A stretch of DNA of 64,000 bases from Pocillopora verrucosa (GCF_036669915.1 NC_089323.1:10798194-10862193), one strand, 5' to 3'; counted from the first letter of the stretch, positions 1 to 11,508 are shown. A program made the numbers and translations. The notes: generated from the sequence alone by a model not told the origin.

Positions 1-1529
1 TCAATAATTTTCATGAAATTATTTCTTCATCGTGGTTGTCAAGAAAAATGAGAGTAATTTTGACGAAATTTCCCCACGGTTAACTCCGGAGGAAAATGCG
101 ACACACTGAGTAGTTCTAAAAATTCATATTTCCATAAATTTTTCAATTTGAAAGACATAAAACCGATCATAACACTTTAATTATCTCCAGGGAAAATAGA
201 ACGACATGGTGTAATTCTAAAACTTCTTACAGGTTCCGCTGAAAGTGTTTTGACCAAATAATTTGCAGGTTTATTTAAGAGTTAGACTTGCCGTAAAAGT
301 TTTTCAAAACAATCTACTGGATTTTCATAGAAGGATTTCATTGACTGTCATATCCAGTGGTACTAGGATGAGTCCAGTCATTTAGATTTAAACACAGAAG
401 CTATGATCTGGTGACTGACAACAATTAGAAGAGCTGGACAGGAAGAATGACTATGGCCTAGAAAACAGCGGTTTTGTTTGGTAAACATAGTTACAGAAGC
501 TCAAACAGTTCTATAAATTAAAGGAAAGCACGAAACCACGAAGTTTTTACTTTTGATACACCCAGGAACAAAACCAAGTGCGAAAAACACTTTTTCGCTC
601 AGAAGGTAAGAAATATCTCTGTGAGCTACTTATCTATATATCTTAGACTAAGTCTATCTTGGTCTGACCAATTGCGCTGATTGCAGAAATGATCGAGGAA
701 AATTTTGTGTAAAATTTTGTCAATTCGGCCACACGATCTTTCGCATTCTGTCACATTCTTCTGGTCAAAGTTGTTACAAATTTGAAATTTTTTAGGTTGA
801 AGCTCTCAAATACCATCCGAAAGTCATAGAATGCTTGCGACCAGTCTAACTAGGATGAAATCGGGTGATGTTTAATGCTAACTACCATGCTCAACTACTA
901 TTAGCAAAACGAGCCATAAAAAACCTAGGCGTCTGTACTTAAAGTTTTCTACAAAGTAACTCTTCATGTTAATAATGAACAATGCCGTTCTATCGTATTG
1001 GAGAATGTTTTGAGATAAAAAAGGATAAATTGTTAAAATTTTGTATTTCAGAAGTGACCTAACACCCTTGTCGGTAGCAAGTCTGCAAAAATTTGTTTCT
1101 TGCTCCTAAAGTAATTGCCGCAAGTTCAAAGTTAAACAGGCTGAAAATAAACATATTGATAAACTCCTGTCACTTCCGACAAGTGTGATGTGCTCTATTT
1201 CGTTCTTCTCTGGCAATTTTGAAAATATTATGGCTTATTAGAATAAGATGAAATTTACAAGGTAGAATAAGAATTTAAAAAAATACTCCAATGCAGACAA
1301 ATTGCGCTACACCGGTCTATTATATTTTCCTCTTTTTGCGCCTTTTGCAGCTGTTAACACACTTTCGAGAATGAATATTTATTTATATATGAAGAAATTC
1401 ATACTAAGTTTTCTTTGTGCAAGGAATGACACAAGCCTGTTAGCATAACAACATGTTTAAGAACAATTACATAACTGAACGAGTCTTTGTCTTCTTTTAC
1501 CTTGAATTTACAATTATTTATTTATAGCG
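1..1529. other. 5' flank of the first FReD gene
   Basis: No coding exon was recognised. The stretch is AT-rich. Positions about 290-540 resemble the regions upstream of the second FReD gene (about 11280-11540) and of two remnant copies (about 9110-9200 and 9950-10150). Positions about 920-1250 are repeated at about 5778-6113, upstream of the truncated copy. It therefore holds the promoter-proximal part of the duplicated unit, but no TATA box could be assigned with confidence. Confidence 0.6.
481..494. promoter_or_regulatory. X-box-like near-palindrome, copy 1
   Basis: The 14-mer gtaaacatagttac lies about 1 kb upstream of the first FReD start codon. It aligns with gtaaccatagttac upstream of the second gene and with a perfect palindrome at 10108. 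The GTNRCC-type half-sites resemble RFX X-boxes. Retention in every promoter copy is seen in the sequence; factor binding is inference. Confidence 0.35.
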
Positions 1530-4035
1530 ATGCAGTTCAAGTTTTCTCTCCAACCGATCATTAATATTCTCTATATCTTCCTTGGAATTATTCTCCCACC
1601 CTGCTTCTGTTGCACTGGTGAGTATAAATCCCTTTTTAAATTTCTTGTGTTTTATCTTTCTGGCGTCGTTTCCTCAAAACCGTTACACGAACTACATATG
1701 CTACCTACTGATCAAAGCAAATAATCTTTAAGCAGACAATTTTTACCTAACTCAAAATGTCCACTATCATGAAGTAGAAGATACAAAAAAAGTCAAATTT
1801 CAAAAAGACCCCACCAACTGCGCATCAATGTTTCAAAATGACGAATTAAAACAAACGATTCACAGATATCGTGGTGTGGTAATGAAAGCTGTGAAAATAT
1901 TCTTAATACTAATTATTTTTAATATTTCCTTTCCGCTCATTAATTCACAATCAAAGATTAATTTTTGTTAATGAAAGCCTCCCTGTTAAGTTGAATTGCA
2001 GTAAAGTTTTGAAATAAAAAGATTTTATGTGTCTTTTTCATCAATGAAAATAAAAAATTACCTCGAGTGAGTGGAAACTAAACGATATATTTGTTTGCCT
2101 ACCACAGACGACGACTATCGAAACATCATATTCAAGCACCCAATACCAAACATGGCCATGAAAAATCACGCGATCAAAAGTGTAGAGGTGCCCAACGAAG
2201 GAAGTTGCAGAGTAATGTGTTATATGGAGCCTAATTGTGTGTCCATCAATATTGGACCTGTTGTAGGAGGAAACCAAAAATGCGAGTTGAATAACGCCAC
2301 AGAGGAAAACCATGCTCCATTTCTTCTTGTAAAAAATTCGGGTTATACATATCTTGCAATTGAGGTAACATTTCATATTCTTACGAAACTACGGTGCCAG
2401 AAGAGATTGTTTCATTTTCTTAGGCTAAAGTGATCTTATTCTTGAAATAAAGAAAATCTGCACTATAGTTTACTTTGTTTTGTCAACAGAATTCATGCAG
2501 CAGCAGCCCATGCTTAAACAATGCCATCTGTCAAGCAGGGTTTACCTATAAAGGATTTCGTTGTGTCTGTCAGGAAAAATTCACTGGAGAAACGTGCCAA
2601 GTTGAAGGTAAAATGGCAGGATTGTGTAGACCAGTCTCTCGTGTAGTGCGCGAGGAGTTACTCACTAAAGTTTCAAAATTGACTTCAAGAACAAAATATC
2701 AACCACTGAATGAAAGCTAAAAAGGAAAAGCCACGTACGGTCACTTTAAATGAATATAGCTGGTAGATATTAAGGAGAGAGAAATGGTATTTGTTAATGT
2801 TCAGAATCAAAATTTATCAGCCAGAGCAACAGTCGGGAAAGCAATCAAAAAGGACTCAATATCCAAACAATTTAAAGTAGGCGTTTTGTTTTGTCTTTCG
2901 TTTTTTTTAAAACTGATTTTCAGTCAAAAGAAACTGCGCAAAAATCTACAAATCCGCGGGTAAACCAGCTGACGGTGTCTACGCCATTAAACCTGATAAC
3001 TTGCCTGCCTTTGAAGTATTCTGTGACCAAACAACGGACGGTGGAGGATGGACTGTGTTCCAGAAGAGACTGGACGGCTCGGTTGATTTCTACCGCTACT
3101 GGAACGACTACAAACGTGGCTTTGGTGACCTGTGTGGTGAGTTTTGGCTCGGACTGGACAAAATTCACCGCTTGACCTCAGATAATAATAACAGGCTGCG
3201 TGTGGATTTGGAAGACTTTGAAGGAAACACAGCTTATGCTGAGTATAACTTGTTTGGTGTTATGAGTGAGAAAGACAAGTACAAGCTGATCCTTGGTTCT
3301 TATTCAGGTAGAACTGTCATTTCGTCTCCTCTATTCTAGTCATTCTAAGAAGTTGGGGGTCAGGGGAGGAGGAGGAGAGAGCTAAGTAATGTAAGTATGC
3401 TTAAACTCTTTTACATCAGTAGCTTTGGAAGACAAAAAAGTAACCTCAGCTCATCGCCATGCAATCCTGGACAGCGCATACCGGACGTTGATTAGTCCAA
3501 ATCTATTCGCCGGTGGATCTTTCGCAGTTAACCTGACCAACTAATCCAAATCCGAGGAGTGTCTCGGCGAACATATTTATTGTAATTATTATATTGAGTA
3601 TTTTAATCCCTACAATCATCGACAAGAATCATAGATATTACTAAGAATGCTTTTAGTCCATATCATCATTGTTAAATTATACTTATCTTATATTTTAAGA
3701 TTTCTTTTGAATTACGAACGGCTCATTGTTTGTCAAACGTAATACTCATAGTGCGGCTCATTTTGTCAGGAAATTCTGGTGACTCTCTAACCAAACATCG
3801 CGATATGCCATTCACCACTAGAGATCAAGATAATGACTTTCGGGGGGATCACAACTGCGCCATTAAGTTTAAAGGAGCCTGGTGGTACGGTTGGTGTCAC
3901 CGGTCAAATCTCAATGGCTTGTATCTTCGTGGCAGTCACTCCTCTTCTGGTGATGGAGTGAACTGGTTTCAATGGGAGGGTTATCATCACTCCCTCAAGA
4001 GAACCGAGATGAAAATAAGACCAAAGGATTTCTGA
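1530..4035 (+). CDS. secreted PAN-EGF-fibrinogen C (FReD) lectin-like protein, 5 exons
   Basis: Five exons with canonical GT/AG borders: 1530-1617, 2108-2364, 2490-2607, 2924-3307 and 3770-4035. They total 1113 nt, or 370 residues. Intron phases are 1-0-1-1. Residues 1-29 form a hydrophobic signal peptide. Residues 30-115 form a PAN/apple domain ([20 protein letters not shown], then KCELNNAT). Residues 116-154 are an EGF domain with six cysteines. Residues 155-370 are a fibrinogen C-terminal domain with [33 protein letters not shown], the Ca-loop DQDND, the pocket motif CHRSNLNG and the end TEMKIRP. Such proteins are secreted recognition lectins (ficolin- or tachylectin-like), so an extracellular role in recognition or adhesion is likely but inferred. 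The start ATG is conserved in the paralogue at 11950. One oddity: a PAN cysteine present in that paralogue is tyrosine here (DDYR against DDCR). Confidence 0.88.
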
Positions 4036-4823
4036 ACTATCGTGTTTGTGGCACAACAAACAGCACCAACGTAACAAAAAACCGAGTGTCTCGATCAAGT
4101 ATATTCAGTATTAAACAATCACTCTTAAATTGGAGCTTAGCGGAACGTTGTTCGGGGTTTTTCTTGCTTCTTTGTGCGTGTTTTTCAAAATAGGAACAAT
4201 TAATTCTGTAGAATTGGCCAGTTAACAAATAATAATAATCATCATAATAGTAATAATGACTTAATCCATATAGCGATACATATATACAAAAAGCTTCTTA
4301 TCCTAGTTGGAAATTGACAGTTAATCAAAAGAAGCTCTAAATAAATGCGCTTTCGTCTTTTCTCGAAAAACAGAAACCAATGGACTCAATTCAAGGTCTA
4401 TGAGTGAGACATTCTACAGCCTGGGGGCAGCGGCTGAATAGACCCTGTCTCCATAACATTTTAGGTGGGTCCTAGGTATTCACAAAAGTTATTCTCGAAT
4501 CTCAATGGCTTGTGTCATCATGGCCATCACGACTCCTATGCTCCTTCTATCTGGGTTATACAAGTTTTGATTCACAACACTTTTAACACAAAGCCATCTC
4601 ACAGCCTTCATTTCTTCAAAGTCAATATCAGAAGAGTAGCAACAGTCGCTAATTCAGTTCTAGTTCCCTTTGATTTCTATAACGAAACTCCAAACAATTA
4701 CCCAATGTTTTTACTCTAAATAACGCTATCAGAAAAACAAATATTTCAAGTTTTAGTGTACAATGTAACGTAATGTTGATGATTCTAAAATTCTTCATAT
4801 ATTGCTTTTATTTATATTTTCTT
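4036..4823. other. 3' flank of the first FReD gene, duplicated downstream of the second
   Basis: No intact gene. Positions about 4070-4340 match about 15247-15490, and about 4370-4790 match about 15510-15960, so the duplicated unit extends well past the stop codon. The only coding trace is the exon-5 ghost at 4498-4546. Confidence 0.6.
4498..4546 (+). pseudogene. ghost of a FReD last exon
   Basis: The sequence starting aatctcaatggcttgt reads as SNLNGL followed by a His/Gly/Ser/Tyr-rich stretch. It aligns with the pocket region of the intact last exons (3907 onward and 14297 onward). No complete exon, splice site or conserved stop surrounds it. The matching 3' flank of the second gene holds the same ghost at 15634-15681, so it predates the unit duplication. 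Confidence 0.5.
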
Positions 4824-4888
4824 AGGGAGGAGGGGGGGTAAGGGAGGAGGGGGGGTAAGGGAGGAGGTAGGGTAAGGGAGGAGGGGGG
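4824..4888. repeat. G-rich minisatellite
   Basis: About four copies of a 16-20 bp unit of the form ggaggagggggggtaaggga. Repeated runs of three or more G on the plus strand make G-quadruplex formation plausible. The tract is absent from the matching position of the second gene's 3' flank, so it arose after the duplication. Confidence 0.75.
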
Positions 4889-5705
4889 TTCGATCCTAAT
4901 CAAGGGCTCCGATATTTTTCCCTATCCAACGTCCACGACTAATAAAGCTGCGCAACAATTTTAGGATTTGCTTTTCGGGTTGTTAAATTTAAGGAAATCT
5001 ACAAGTTATGACAGTTTGCTACAGTAAAAATACATCAAATAGTCAACAAAAGAAATTAAAAATAAGTGAACTTGACTTTGCTAAAGAATGGTGCCATTTT
5101 CAGGAAAACGTGCAAAAAAATCTGCGGCAAGAATAAGTTATTTCGAAGTGAAATAACACTATCCACACCTGAACACAAGCAGCATGCTCCGTGGAAGCTG
5201 TTTAAGAATGATTATCACATTCCCGAAGTGTCCTTGAGCGAGTTTTGTCATGATTGTCAAATCCTCTTCTGTTACTCTTGAAGTAAACAGCATTCCAGCG
5301 CTACCCCACGCGAACGGACGTTGAAGAAGAATCTGACAAAAATTCTCGAAATCTGGAAAATAAAACTAAATTAACCTTAAATGACCTTAATGTTTGATTC
5401 AGGTGCAATAATGTGAGGAGAAACTAGATGATAGTCATTCTTAAGGGTCAAAGGGTTAATAATCAGCACGGATTAGTTTAGGAACGATTTTAGAGTCGGA
5501 GTCGGAGTCGGAGTAGTGACAAATGAGTATTAGAGATAAAATGAGCACAATGTTAGCATGATTATGTGAAGAGGGGATGATTACAGCTAACCATGGACAG
5601 AGGTTTCAATGAAAGCTGGTTACCGGCGGTGTCTCTCCTCAAATAAGACCTGTTACCGCCGTCTTTTTAGCCTGAGAGCAGGCTCTGGTGTTTGGGTTTG
5701 TTTAG
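4889..5705. other. non-coding, part of the duplicated 3' flank
   Basis: No convincing gene. A short (gagtcg)n run lies near 5493-5515. Positions about 5380-5700 match about 16590-16790 downstream of the second FReD gene. Confidence 0.5.
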
Positions 5706-5776
5706 AAACTATCAGAAGGAGGAATCGAACCTCAGACCTTCGGATTCCGTTTCCCGATGCTGTACCGCTGAGCTTA
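5706..5776 (-). repeat. tRNA-derived SINE head, truncated
   Basis: Read on the minus strand, this has a pol III A box (taagctcagcggt, plus 5764-5776) and a B box (ggttcgattcc, plus 5721-5731). An anticodon-like stem and a T-arm-like stem follow. The loop sizes and the missing 5' acceptor strand argue against a working tRNA gene. Its 5' end stops where the truncated FReD unit begins (about 5778), so the duplication or deletion breakpoint cut it. Confidence 0.55.
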
Positions 5777-5777
5777 G

Positions 5778-6113
5778 AAAAAACTTAGGCCTCTGTACTT
5801 AAAGTTGCTACAAAGTAACTCTTCATGTTAATAATGTGCAATGCCGTTCTATCGTACTGGGTAATGTTTTGCGATAAAAAAGGATAAATTGTTAAAATTT
5901 TGTATTTCAGAAGTGACCTAACACCCTTGTCGGTAGCAAGTCTGCAAAAATTTGTTTCTTGCTCTTAACGTAATTGCCGCAAGTACAAAGTTAAACAGGC
6001 TGAAAATAAACATATTGATAAACTCCTGTCACTCTGATAAGTGTGATGTGCTCTATTTTGTTCTTCTCTGGTACTTTTGAAAATATTATGGCTTATTAGA
6101 ATAAGATGAAATT
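5778..6113. repeat. copy of the distal 5' flank of the FReD gene
   Basis: It matches about 920-1250 upstream of the first gene almost base for base. The match stops just after the block gcttattagaataagatgaa and resumes as intron-2 sequence of the first gene (from about 2366). This marks a deletion that removed about 1.1 kb containing exons 1 and 2. Confidence 0.75.
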
Positions 6114-6242
6114 AACAGTAACAGTTCACATTCTTACGAAACTACGGTGGTAGAAGATATTGTTTCATTTTCTTAGACTAAAGTGATCTTATTATTGACA
6201 TTAGGAAGATCTGCACAAAAGTTTACTTCGTTTTGTCAACAG

Positions 6243-7657
6243 AATCCATGTAGCAGCAGCCCATGCTTAAACAAGGGCACCTGTCAAGCTGGATTCACCA
6301 ATAAAGGTTTTCGTTGTGTCTGTCGGGAAAGATTCACCGGAGAAACCTGCCAAGTTGAAGGTGAAATGGCTGCATTATGTGGGCCATTCTCTCGTGTAGT
6401 ATGCAAGGAGTTATTAACTCAATTCCCAAACTTAACTTCCAGAACAAAATATTAACCACTGAAGTAAAGCTAAAAAGGAAAAGCCTATTAATGAAACTTT
6501 AAATGAATGTAGCTGGTAGATATTAAGGAAAAAGGAAAAGGTACTAGTTTACTACTAATGTTCAGAATAAATAGTCAGGAGAGCAAACGAAAAGCGTCAA
6601 CATCTAAACAAATTAAAGTGGGAGTTTTGTGTTGCTTTTTGTTTTTAATAACATTCAGTCAAGAGAAACTGCGCAGAAATCTACGAATCCGCAGATAAAA
6701 CTACTGACGGCGTGTACACCATTAAACCTGATAATTTGCCTGCCTTTGATGTATTCTGTGACCAAACAGCGGAGGATGGAGGATGGACTGTGTTCCAGAG
6801 AGACTGGACGGCTCGGTTGATTTCTACCGCTACTCGAACGACTACAAATGTGGCTTTGGTGACCTCACAAGTGAATTTTGGATGGAACTGGACAAGATTC
6901 ACCGCCTGACCTAAAATGATAGCAACATGCTGCGTGTGGATTTGGAAGACTTTGAAGGAAACACAACTTATGCCGAGTATAACACGTTTGACGTCAAGAG
7001 TGAGAATGACAAGTACAGGCTGGTTCGCGGTTCCTATTCAGGTATAACGGTATTTTTCCTTTTTATTATTACGGGGGAGGGGAGCGTAAATTAGAATAAA
7101 GAAGCTTCAATTCTTTTACAGCAATGGCTTCCAAAGATGGAAAAAATGATAAACTAAGCCCATCGAAATGCAATAATCCTAGACAGTGCAGACCAGACGT
7201 TGATTAAATCTGAAAGTGTTCGCCGATGGACCTTGTCCTGTTAGCCCGACGGAACAATTCAAGTCTGATAATTATAAATCTATAAGCAATATCAAGCTAG
7301 CGATTTCATTTCACAGGGATATTTGATAAGGATTATGTAAATTTTTATTTTATTGACTTTGTATTACCATTAATTCCAATTTTTTTAGGAAACGCTAGTT
7401 CCTCTCTCCCTCATGATCGGCCATTCACCACTAGCGATCACGATAATGATCATCACAGAAACTGTAACTGCACCACTGCGTTCAAAGGAGCCTGGTGGTA
7501 CAGCGCGTGCCATGCGTCAAATCTCAATGGCTTGTATCTTCGTGGCAATCACTCTTCCTATGCTTATGGTGTGAACTGGAAAGGCTGGAAAGGCTGGAAA
7601 GGTTATCATTACTCCCTCGAGAGAACCGAGATGAAAATAAGACCAGTGAATTTCTGA
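6243..7657 (+). pseudogene. truncated PAN-EGF-FReD copy (exons 3-5 only)
   Basis: Exons are recognisable at 6243-6360 (EGF, 118 nt, intact), 6659-7041 (FReD-N, 383 nt instead of 384) and 7389-7657 (FReD-C), all with AG/GT borders. A 1-nt loss near 6797-6803, in the VFQRR region, shifts the frame. In the original frame a TAA at 6912-6914 replaces the Ser codon of LTS. Exons 1-2 are absent because of the deletion at about 6113. The last exon carries a 12-nt triplication coding WKGWKGWKG at 7579-7605. The DHDND calcium loop and CHASNLNG motif persist, so decay is probably recent. A functional short product is unlikely. Confidence 0.82.
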
Positions 7658-7659
7658 AC

Positions 7660-8090
7660 TGTCATAATTTTGATTAAGAACCTACTTAGCAAAAAACGAG
7701 TGATTTGATCAAGTCTGTTGAGCGCTAAAAAAAAACATTGATGGGTTTGCCAGTTTAGTGAACGTTCGTTGAACTTTCTAAGGTTGTATATATTGTTTTT
7801 CTTTTTGTTTCGTTTTGGGTTTCATCTCGTAATTTTTTTCTGTTGAGGGATGGATATATCCCCCTTGCTATACGTTTTAAAAAACGTAGAAGGTTTGTCT
7901 CATATTATCACCAGCTTCTCGAAACATTAAACGATTTAGTACACAGGTGTTATTCTTTCAAAGAGACTTAATGAAGAGTAAGTGACCCGTCATTATTTAT
8001 CACGGGGTGGGGAAGGGGGGAGGGGGGATCGAGGGTTCTTGGTTGTGCCTATTCTCCCCTAAGGTTCTGTAGTATTCGAAGATTCCCTTC
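7660..8090. other. non-coding spacer
   Basis: No gene recognised. A G-rich stretch (gtggggaagggggg) lies near 8004-8025, just before the LINE fragment. Confidence 0.5.
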
Positions 8091-8092
8091 AT

Positions 8093-8680
8093 TTGCAATC
8101 AATGTTCTATAATTTCCACTTATTGCATGATTACGCTCGATTTGTCTTTAATGACTACTCGCGTTATAGCCACGTTACACCTATGGTACAAAGTCTTGGC
8201 TGGGATTCACTCCATCACCGAAGACTTCTTTCACAAGGCACTATGTTTTATAAAATCTATATGGGCCACGTTGGCATATCACTCCCATCTGATGTCACAC
8301 CAAATGAAAGACCATCAAGAGCTCCAAACTGTCGTCATTTCAAACAATTGAAAGTGAATAATGATATATATAAATACTCTTTTTATCCAAGGACAGTAGT
8401 TTTGTGGAACAATATATCTCTAAGCTCTTCTAAAATTGTTAATATAAATATATTTAGATCAAATGCTCTTTCATTTATTAGGTCGGTTTAGCCCATACTA
8501 ATTTTATCTTTACGCTATTATATTATTTTGTTTTATCCAAGCTTTGTTTTTATTATATTGTTAAATCTTAAACTGTATAAAAACTATTAATTTTATTGTT
8601 TGTAATTAGTCCTTCTGGTATAGTTATTACTGTTTCAGGAGTATCTCGATTAAAGTATCTCGATTAAAGATTACCTACGA
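8093..8680 (+). mobile_element. LINE 3' end, 5'-truncated (CR1/L2-like RT tail)
   Basis: Positions 8093-8491 code the C-terminal tail seen after the reverse transcriptase in CR1/L2-type LINEs: LGWDSLHHRRLLSQ, then FYKIYMGHVGI, then YSFYPRTVVLWNNI. Everything upstream of the tail is missing, as in typical 5' truncation during target-primed insertion. The AT-rich 3' UTR ends in a duplicated 15-nt unit, gtatctcgattaaag, at about 8642-8670, which may be the tail repeat. Only a fragment; no activity is expected. Confidence 0.7.
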
Positions 8681-9607
8681 TTACGTATCTCACTGTTATT
8701 CATGAATATTAAACGTCACTTTCGTAGGAAAAGGGCTCATAAAGTGCATTATGCTACATTACTTCGTTAAAATACATAATGTCAGAATGAGTTTTCTCGG
8801 ACAGAAAAAAAATCAAACGTATTCTTATTTTGTTTCTCTCAACTCTGTGTTTAAAGATGCAACCATATTTATAGTAAATGGACATTTCATATTTCAGCTA
8901 AAAAATTGCTCACGTACTGACTTTGATCTTCCAATTACCAAGCTAAGTTATTTGCAACTTTGTGAAAAAGTTTGATTCTCCACATTTTTCAAAGGCCTCT
9001 TGTACGACGGTAATTTAATGACTTCAAATTATTGGATCACAAAGTTAAAACTAGTCTAGCACATAAAAAAGAGAAAATTTGTGAGCTGGAAAACTTCCCT
9101 AAAATTTGAACAGCTGCAAACAGCAAGAAGAGCGGTGGCGTTTGTGTTCATCGCTTATAAAGCGGCGGTTTTCTTCTGTAGTCATAGCTACAGCACTTAC
9201 ATACCTGTTTTTTTGACAATAAAATTAATAGAGTAGATTAAAAAATTTCATGTGCTCCGGTGCAGACGAATTCTATTAAAATGATTCATTTTTTCCACTA
9301 GATGTGCTTTTTTAGCGAGTAACTCATCTGGAAAGATAAAACTTTAGTATGGAGAAATTACACCTGATTCCACCACATTCTTCAAGGAATGAAATAAACC
9401 CATTAGCAGGACGGCGTCAATGCTACCAATAACATAATTGAGAGAATTACTTGCTTGCGACTGAGTACCACGATAATTAGGACAAAGGTCAAACATAAAT
9501 ACTGAAGACCTACCTGTTACTGAATTTGAGAGGGAAAAAGGTAATTCAGCTATTATGGAGAGCAGTTTTTTATCAATGTGGTCAATTCATAGTTTTCAAT
9601 CATAGCG
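8681..9607. other. non-coding; contains a FReD promoter copy
   Basis: No gene recognised in 8681-9100. Positions about 9110-9200 align with the conserved upstream block of the FReD genes, including a diverged X-box-like site at 9178-9191 (gtagtcatagctac). Confidence 0.5.
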
Positions 9608-9697
9608 ACACAGTTCAAGCTTTTCCTTGAAGCTTTCAATGGGGATCTCTAAATTATTTTCAGAAACTATTCCCCCACTATGTTTTTTTCGTACTAG
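9608..9697 (+). pseudogene. ghost of FReD exon 1 (signal peptide)
   Basis: It aligns with the first exon at 11950-12037, including the flank catagcga and the block cagttcaagc. The start codon is changed (gcgATGcag to gcgACAcag), an in-frame stop follows, and the donor gtgagt is lost. The following about 150 nt still match intron 1 of the second gene (tttttctggcg and neighbours). No further exons were found. Confidence 0.65.
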
Positions 9698-9849
9698 TGT
9701 TTATGATTCGTCATTAAATTCTTTTTTCTGTGTTCGCGTTCGATTTTTCTGGCGACTTTCCCTCGAAACCAGCATTAAACGAACTTAATAAGCCACCAAT
9801 TAAAAAAGCAAATCATTTTAAAATTTAGCAAACACGATATTAAACTAGA

Positions 9850-10160
9850 AATATTAATGTTTTCTATAGTCAAACTTGACACTAGTTTCTACTGGGTTTG
9901 TGTTCCAACAATTATTATCCACATCTAATCATTTGTGGCTTATTCATAGAGTTTGACTTTCTGGCATTTTGCAAAAACCCTCTACCGGACTATCAAAAGC
10001 ATAAAAGACCAAAACCATGAGCTGATGAATATCAACAATTTGAACGACCGATTCGGAGGAAAAACTAAAGCGCCTCTGTTCATCTCTTATTCAACGTTTC
10101 CTGTTTTGTAACCATGGTTACAGTATTTCAAATAGTTTTATTTATGATAGCACGACACTA
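9850..10160. other. promoter-only FReD copy
   Basis: Positions about 9955-10150 match the regions at about 290-500 and 11280-11520. They include the perfect palindrome gtaaccatggttac at 10108-10121, but no exon follows before the unrelated repeat at 10360. Confidence 0.45.
10108..10121. promoter_or_regulatory. perfect palindrome gtaaccatggttac (X-box-like)
   Basis: A 14-bp perfect inverted repeat with GTNRCC/GGYNAC half-sites separated by AT. It is shared with diverged forms at 481, 9178 and 11495. It is likely a remnant of a promoter element; binding by an RFX-type factor is inference. Confidence 0.35.
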
Positions 10161-10359
10161 CTTTTAGCCACCAATATATTCTGGAGTACTTAAGACCTTC
10201 ACTTTAATCTGATAAAAAAAGATCCCATATACTGTATTTTCGTGGTATAAATGTTTGGAACAATGACCATATCCTTTGACAGCCGATTTCCATATAATTA
10301 TAGTCGTTTGAAGATTTTTCCGACGGCTCTGACATTTGGCTTGTTTTGAAATACAACTT

Positions 10360-11140
10360 ATTACTAAATAAACCCCTTCGGGCGGCTGGTAAATCGGCTG
10401 GTAATGTCCTCGGCTGAGATACTGTCCAAAATTAGGGATGCTTGGCCGAGAAGCAGAGCCTCGAGGGAAAATGTGAAGTTTTGAGGACAATCTGTAATGT
10501 TTAACGTACGGACGGTACGTTACAAATTTATTTGTATAGATTATTTATTTCTTTTATGTCACGCGAGATCGCTCGCTCTGATGGCGGATGCGTAATTGCG
10601 AGCAGGTTTTTAACATTTTACTGGAGTCTACACATAGAATTTGTTTTCTTCCGTGTAAGATAATTGAGAAAAATACCTGGGTTATAGCGTGGTAACTGTC
10701 CGGGTTTAACATTTCTCTTGAGACTCGGAGGGGGGGGGGGGGGCTGATATATCAGCTGATAATGTCCAAAATTTGGCCGAAAAGCAAAGCCTCGGGGGAA
10801 AATGTGAAGTTTTTGTGGACAATCTTTCAGCCAAGGACATTATCAGTTGAAATACCATCAAGCCAGAAAGGGGTTTATTTATTTTATAACGTACCCTCTT
10901 ATTAATTTTCATATGATCCGAAACCGCTCGTAGAAAGCAAGTGCTTGTCTGATGCGGATGCGTAGTTGCGACCAGCCTTTTAATATTTTACTACACTTTA
11001 CAAAAAGAGTTTTTTTCTTCCGTGTAAGATAACTGAGTTGGCTCTCTTCCACTAGCCTTGTTTCTTTTCGTCGGAAATAATCCGAAAGCAGACCGGGTTT
11101 ATAGCGTGGTAATTGTCTGGTGATTTTGCACCACGTCATG
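10360..11140. repeat. two diverged copies of a dispersed repeat
   Basis: Positions about 10370-10680 and 10720-11125 share several blocks in the same order: aatgtccaaaat, gccgaaaagcaaagcctcg, gaaaatgtgaagttt, a cggatgcg(t)a block, ttcttccgtgtaagataa and ttatagcgtggtaa. The reading frames inside overlap on both strands without protein-like conservation. It looks like a non-coding transposon or MITE array. A 13-14 nt G-run lies at about 10730-10743. Confidence 0.55.
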
Positions 11141-11494
11141 TAAAGTAGCGATTAAAATGACGCGAGAATGAATGGGTGGATTACAACGATATAGGTTTGA
11201 ATAACATTTCACTCGACACTGTCTCGCTTGTTTGGGTTTCTACAATTACTGACCATATTTCATAATTTCAAGCTTTGTGTAAAAGTTAGACTGGCTGACT
11301 TTTTCAAAAATCCTCCTGGTCTTTTATAGAGGTATTTCATTGACTATTATACTTGTCCAATGTTACTTAGAGAAAACCAACCACCCAGAGTTAACAGAAA
11401 AGCAATGATCCGATGACTGAAAATAGGTAGAACAGCTGAACGGGAAGAAGACCTGAGACGTTTATGTTCGCCACGCATTAAATCGTTCTGTTTT

Positions 11495-11508
11495 GTAACC
11501 ATAGTTAC
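11495..11508. promoter_or_regulatory. X-box-like element upstream of the second FReD gene
   Basis: gtaaccatagttac lies about 440 bp upstream of the start codon at 11950. It differs by one base from the perfect palindrome at 10108. Surrounding sequence also matches the other upstream copies. Confidence 0.4.

Noticed and set aside
5706-5776. Functional tRNA gene on the minus strand
   Set aside because: A and B boxes are present but the acceptor stem is missing and the anticodon loop has an odd size, so a SINE remnant fits better.
7495-7677. 60-codon frame with an ERL repeat over the last exon of the truncated FReD copy
   Set aside because: Out of frame with the conserved FReD reading; the repeat is the WKG triplication read in another frame.
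10164-11139. Several minus-strand frames of 68-108 codons
   Set aside because: They lie in a non-coding dispersed repeat and are not conserved between its two copies.
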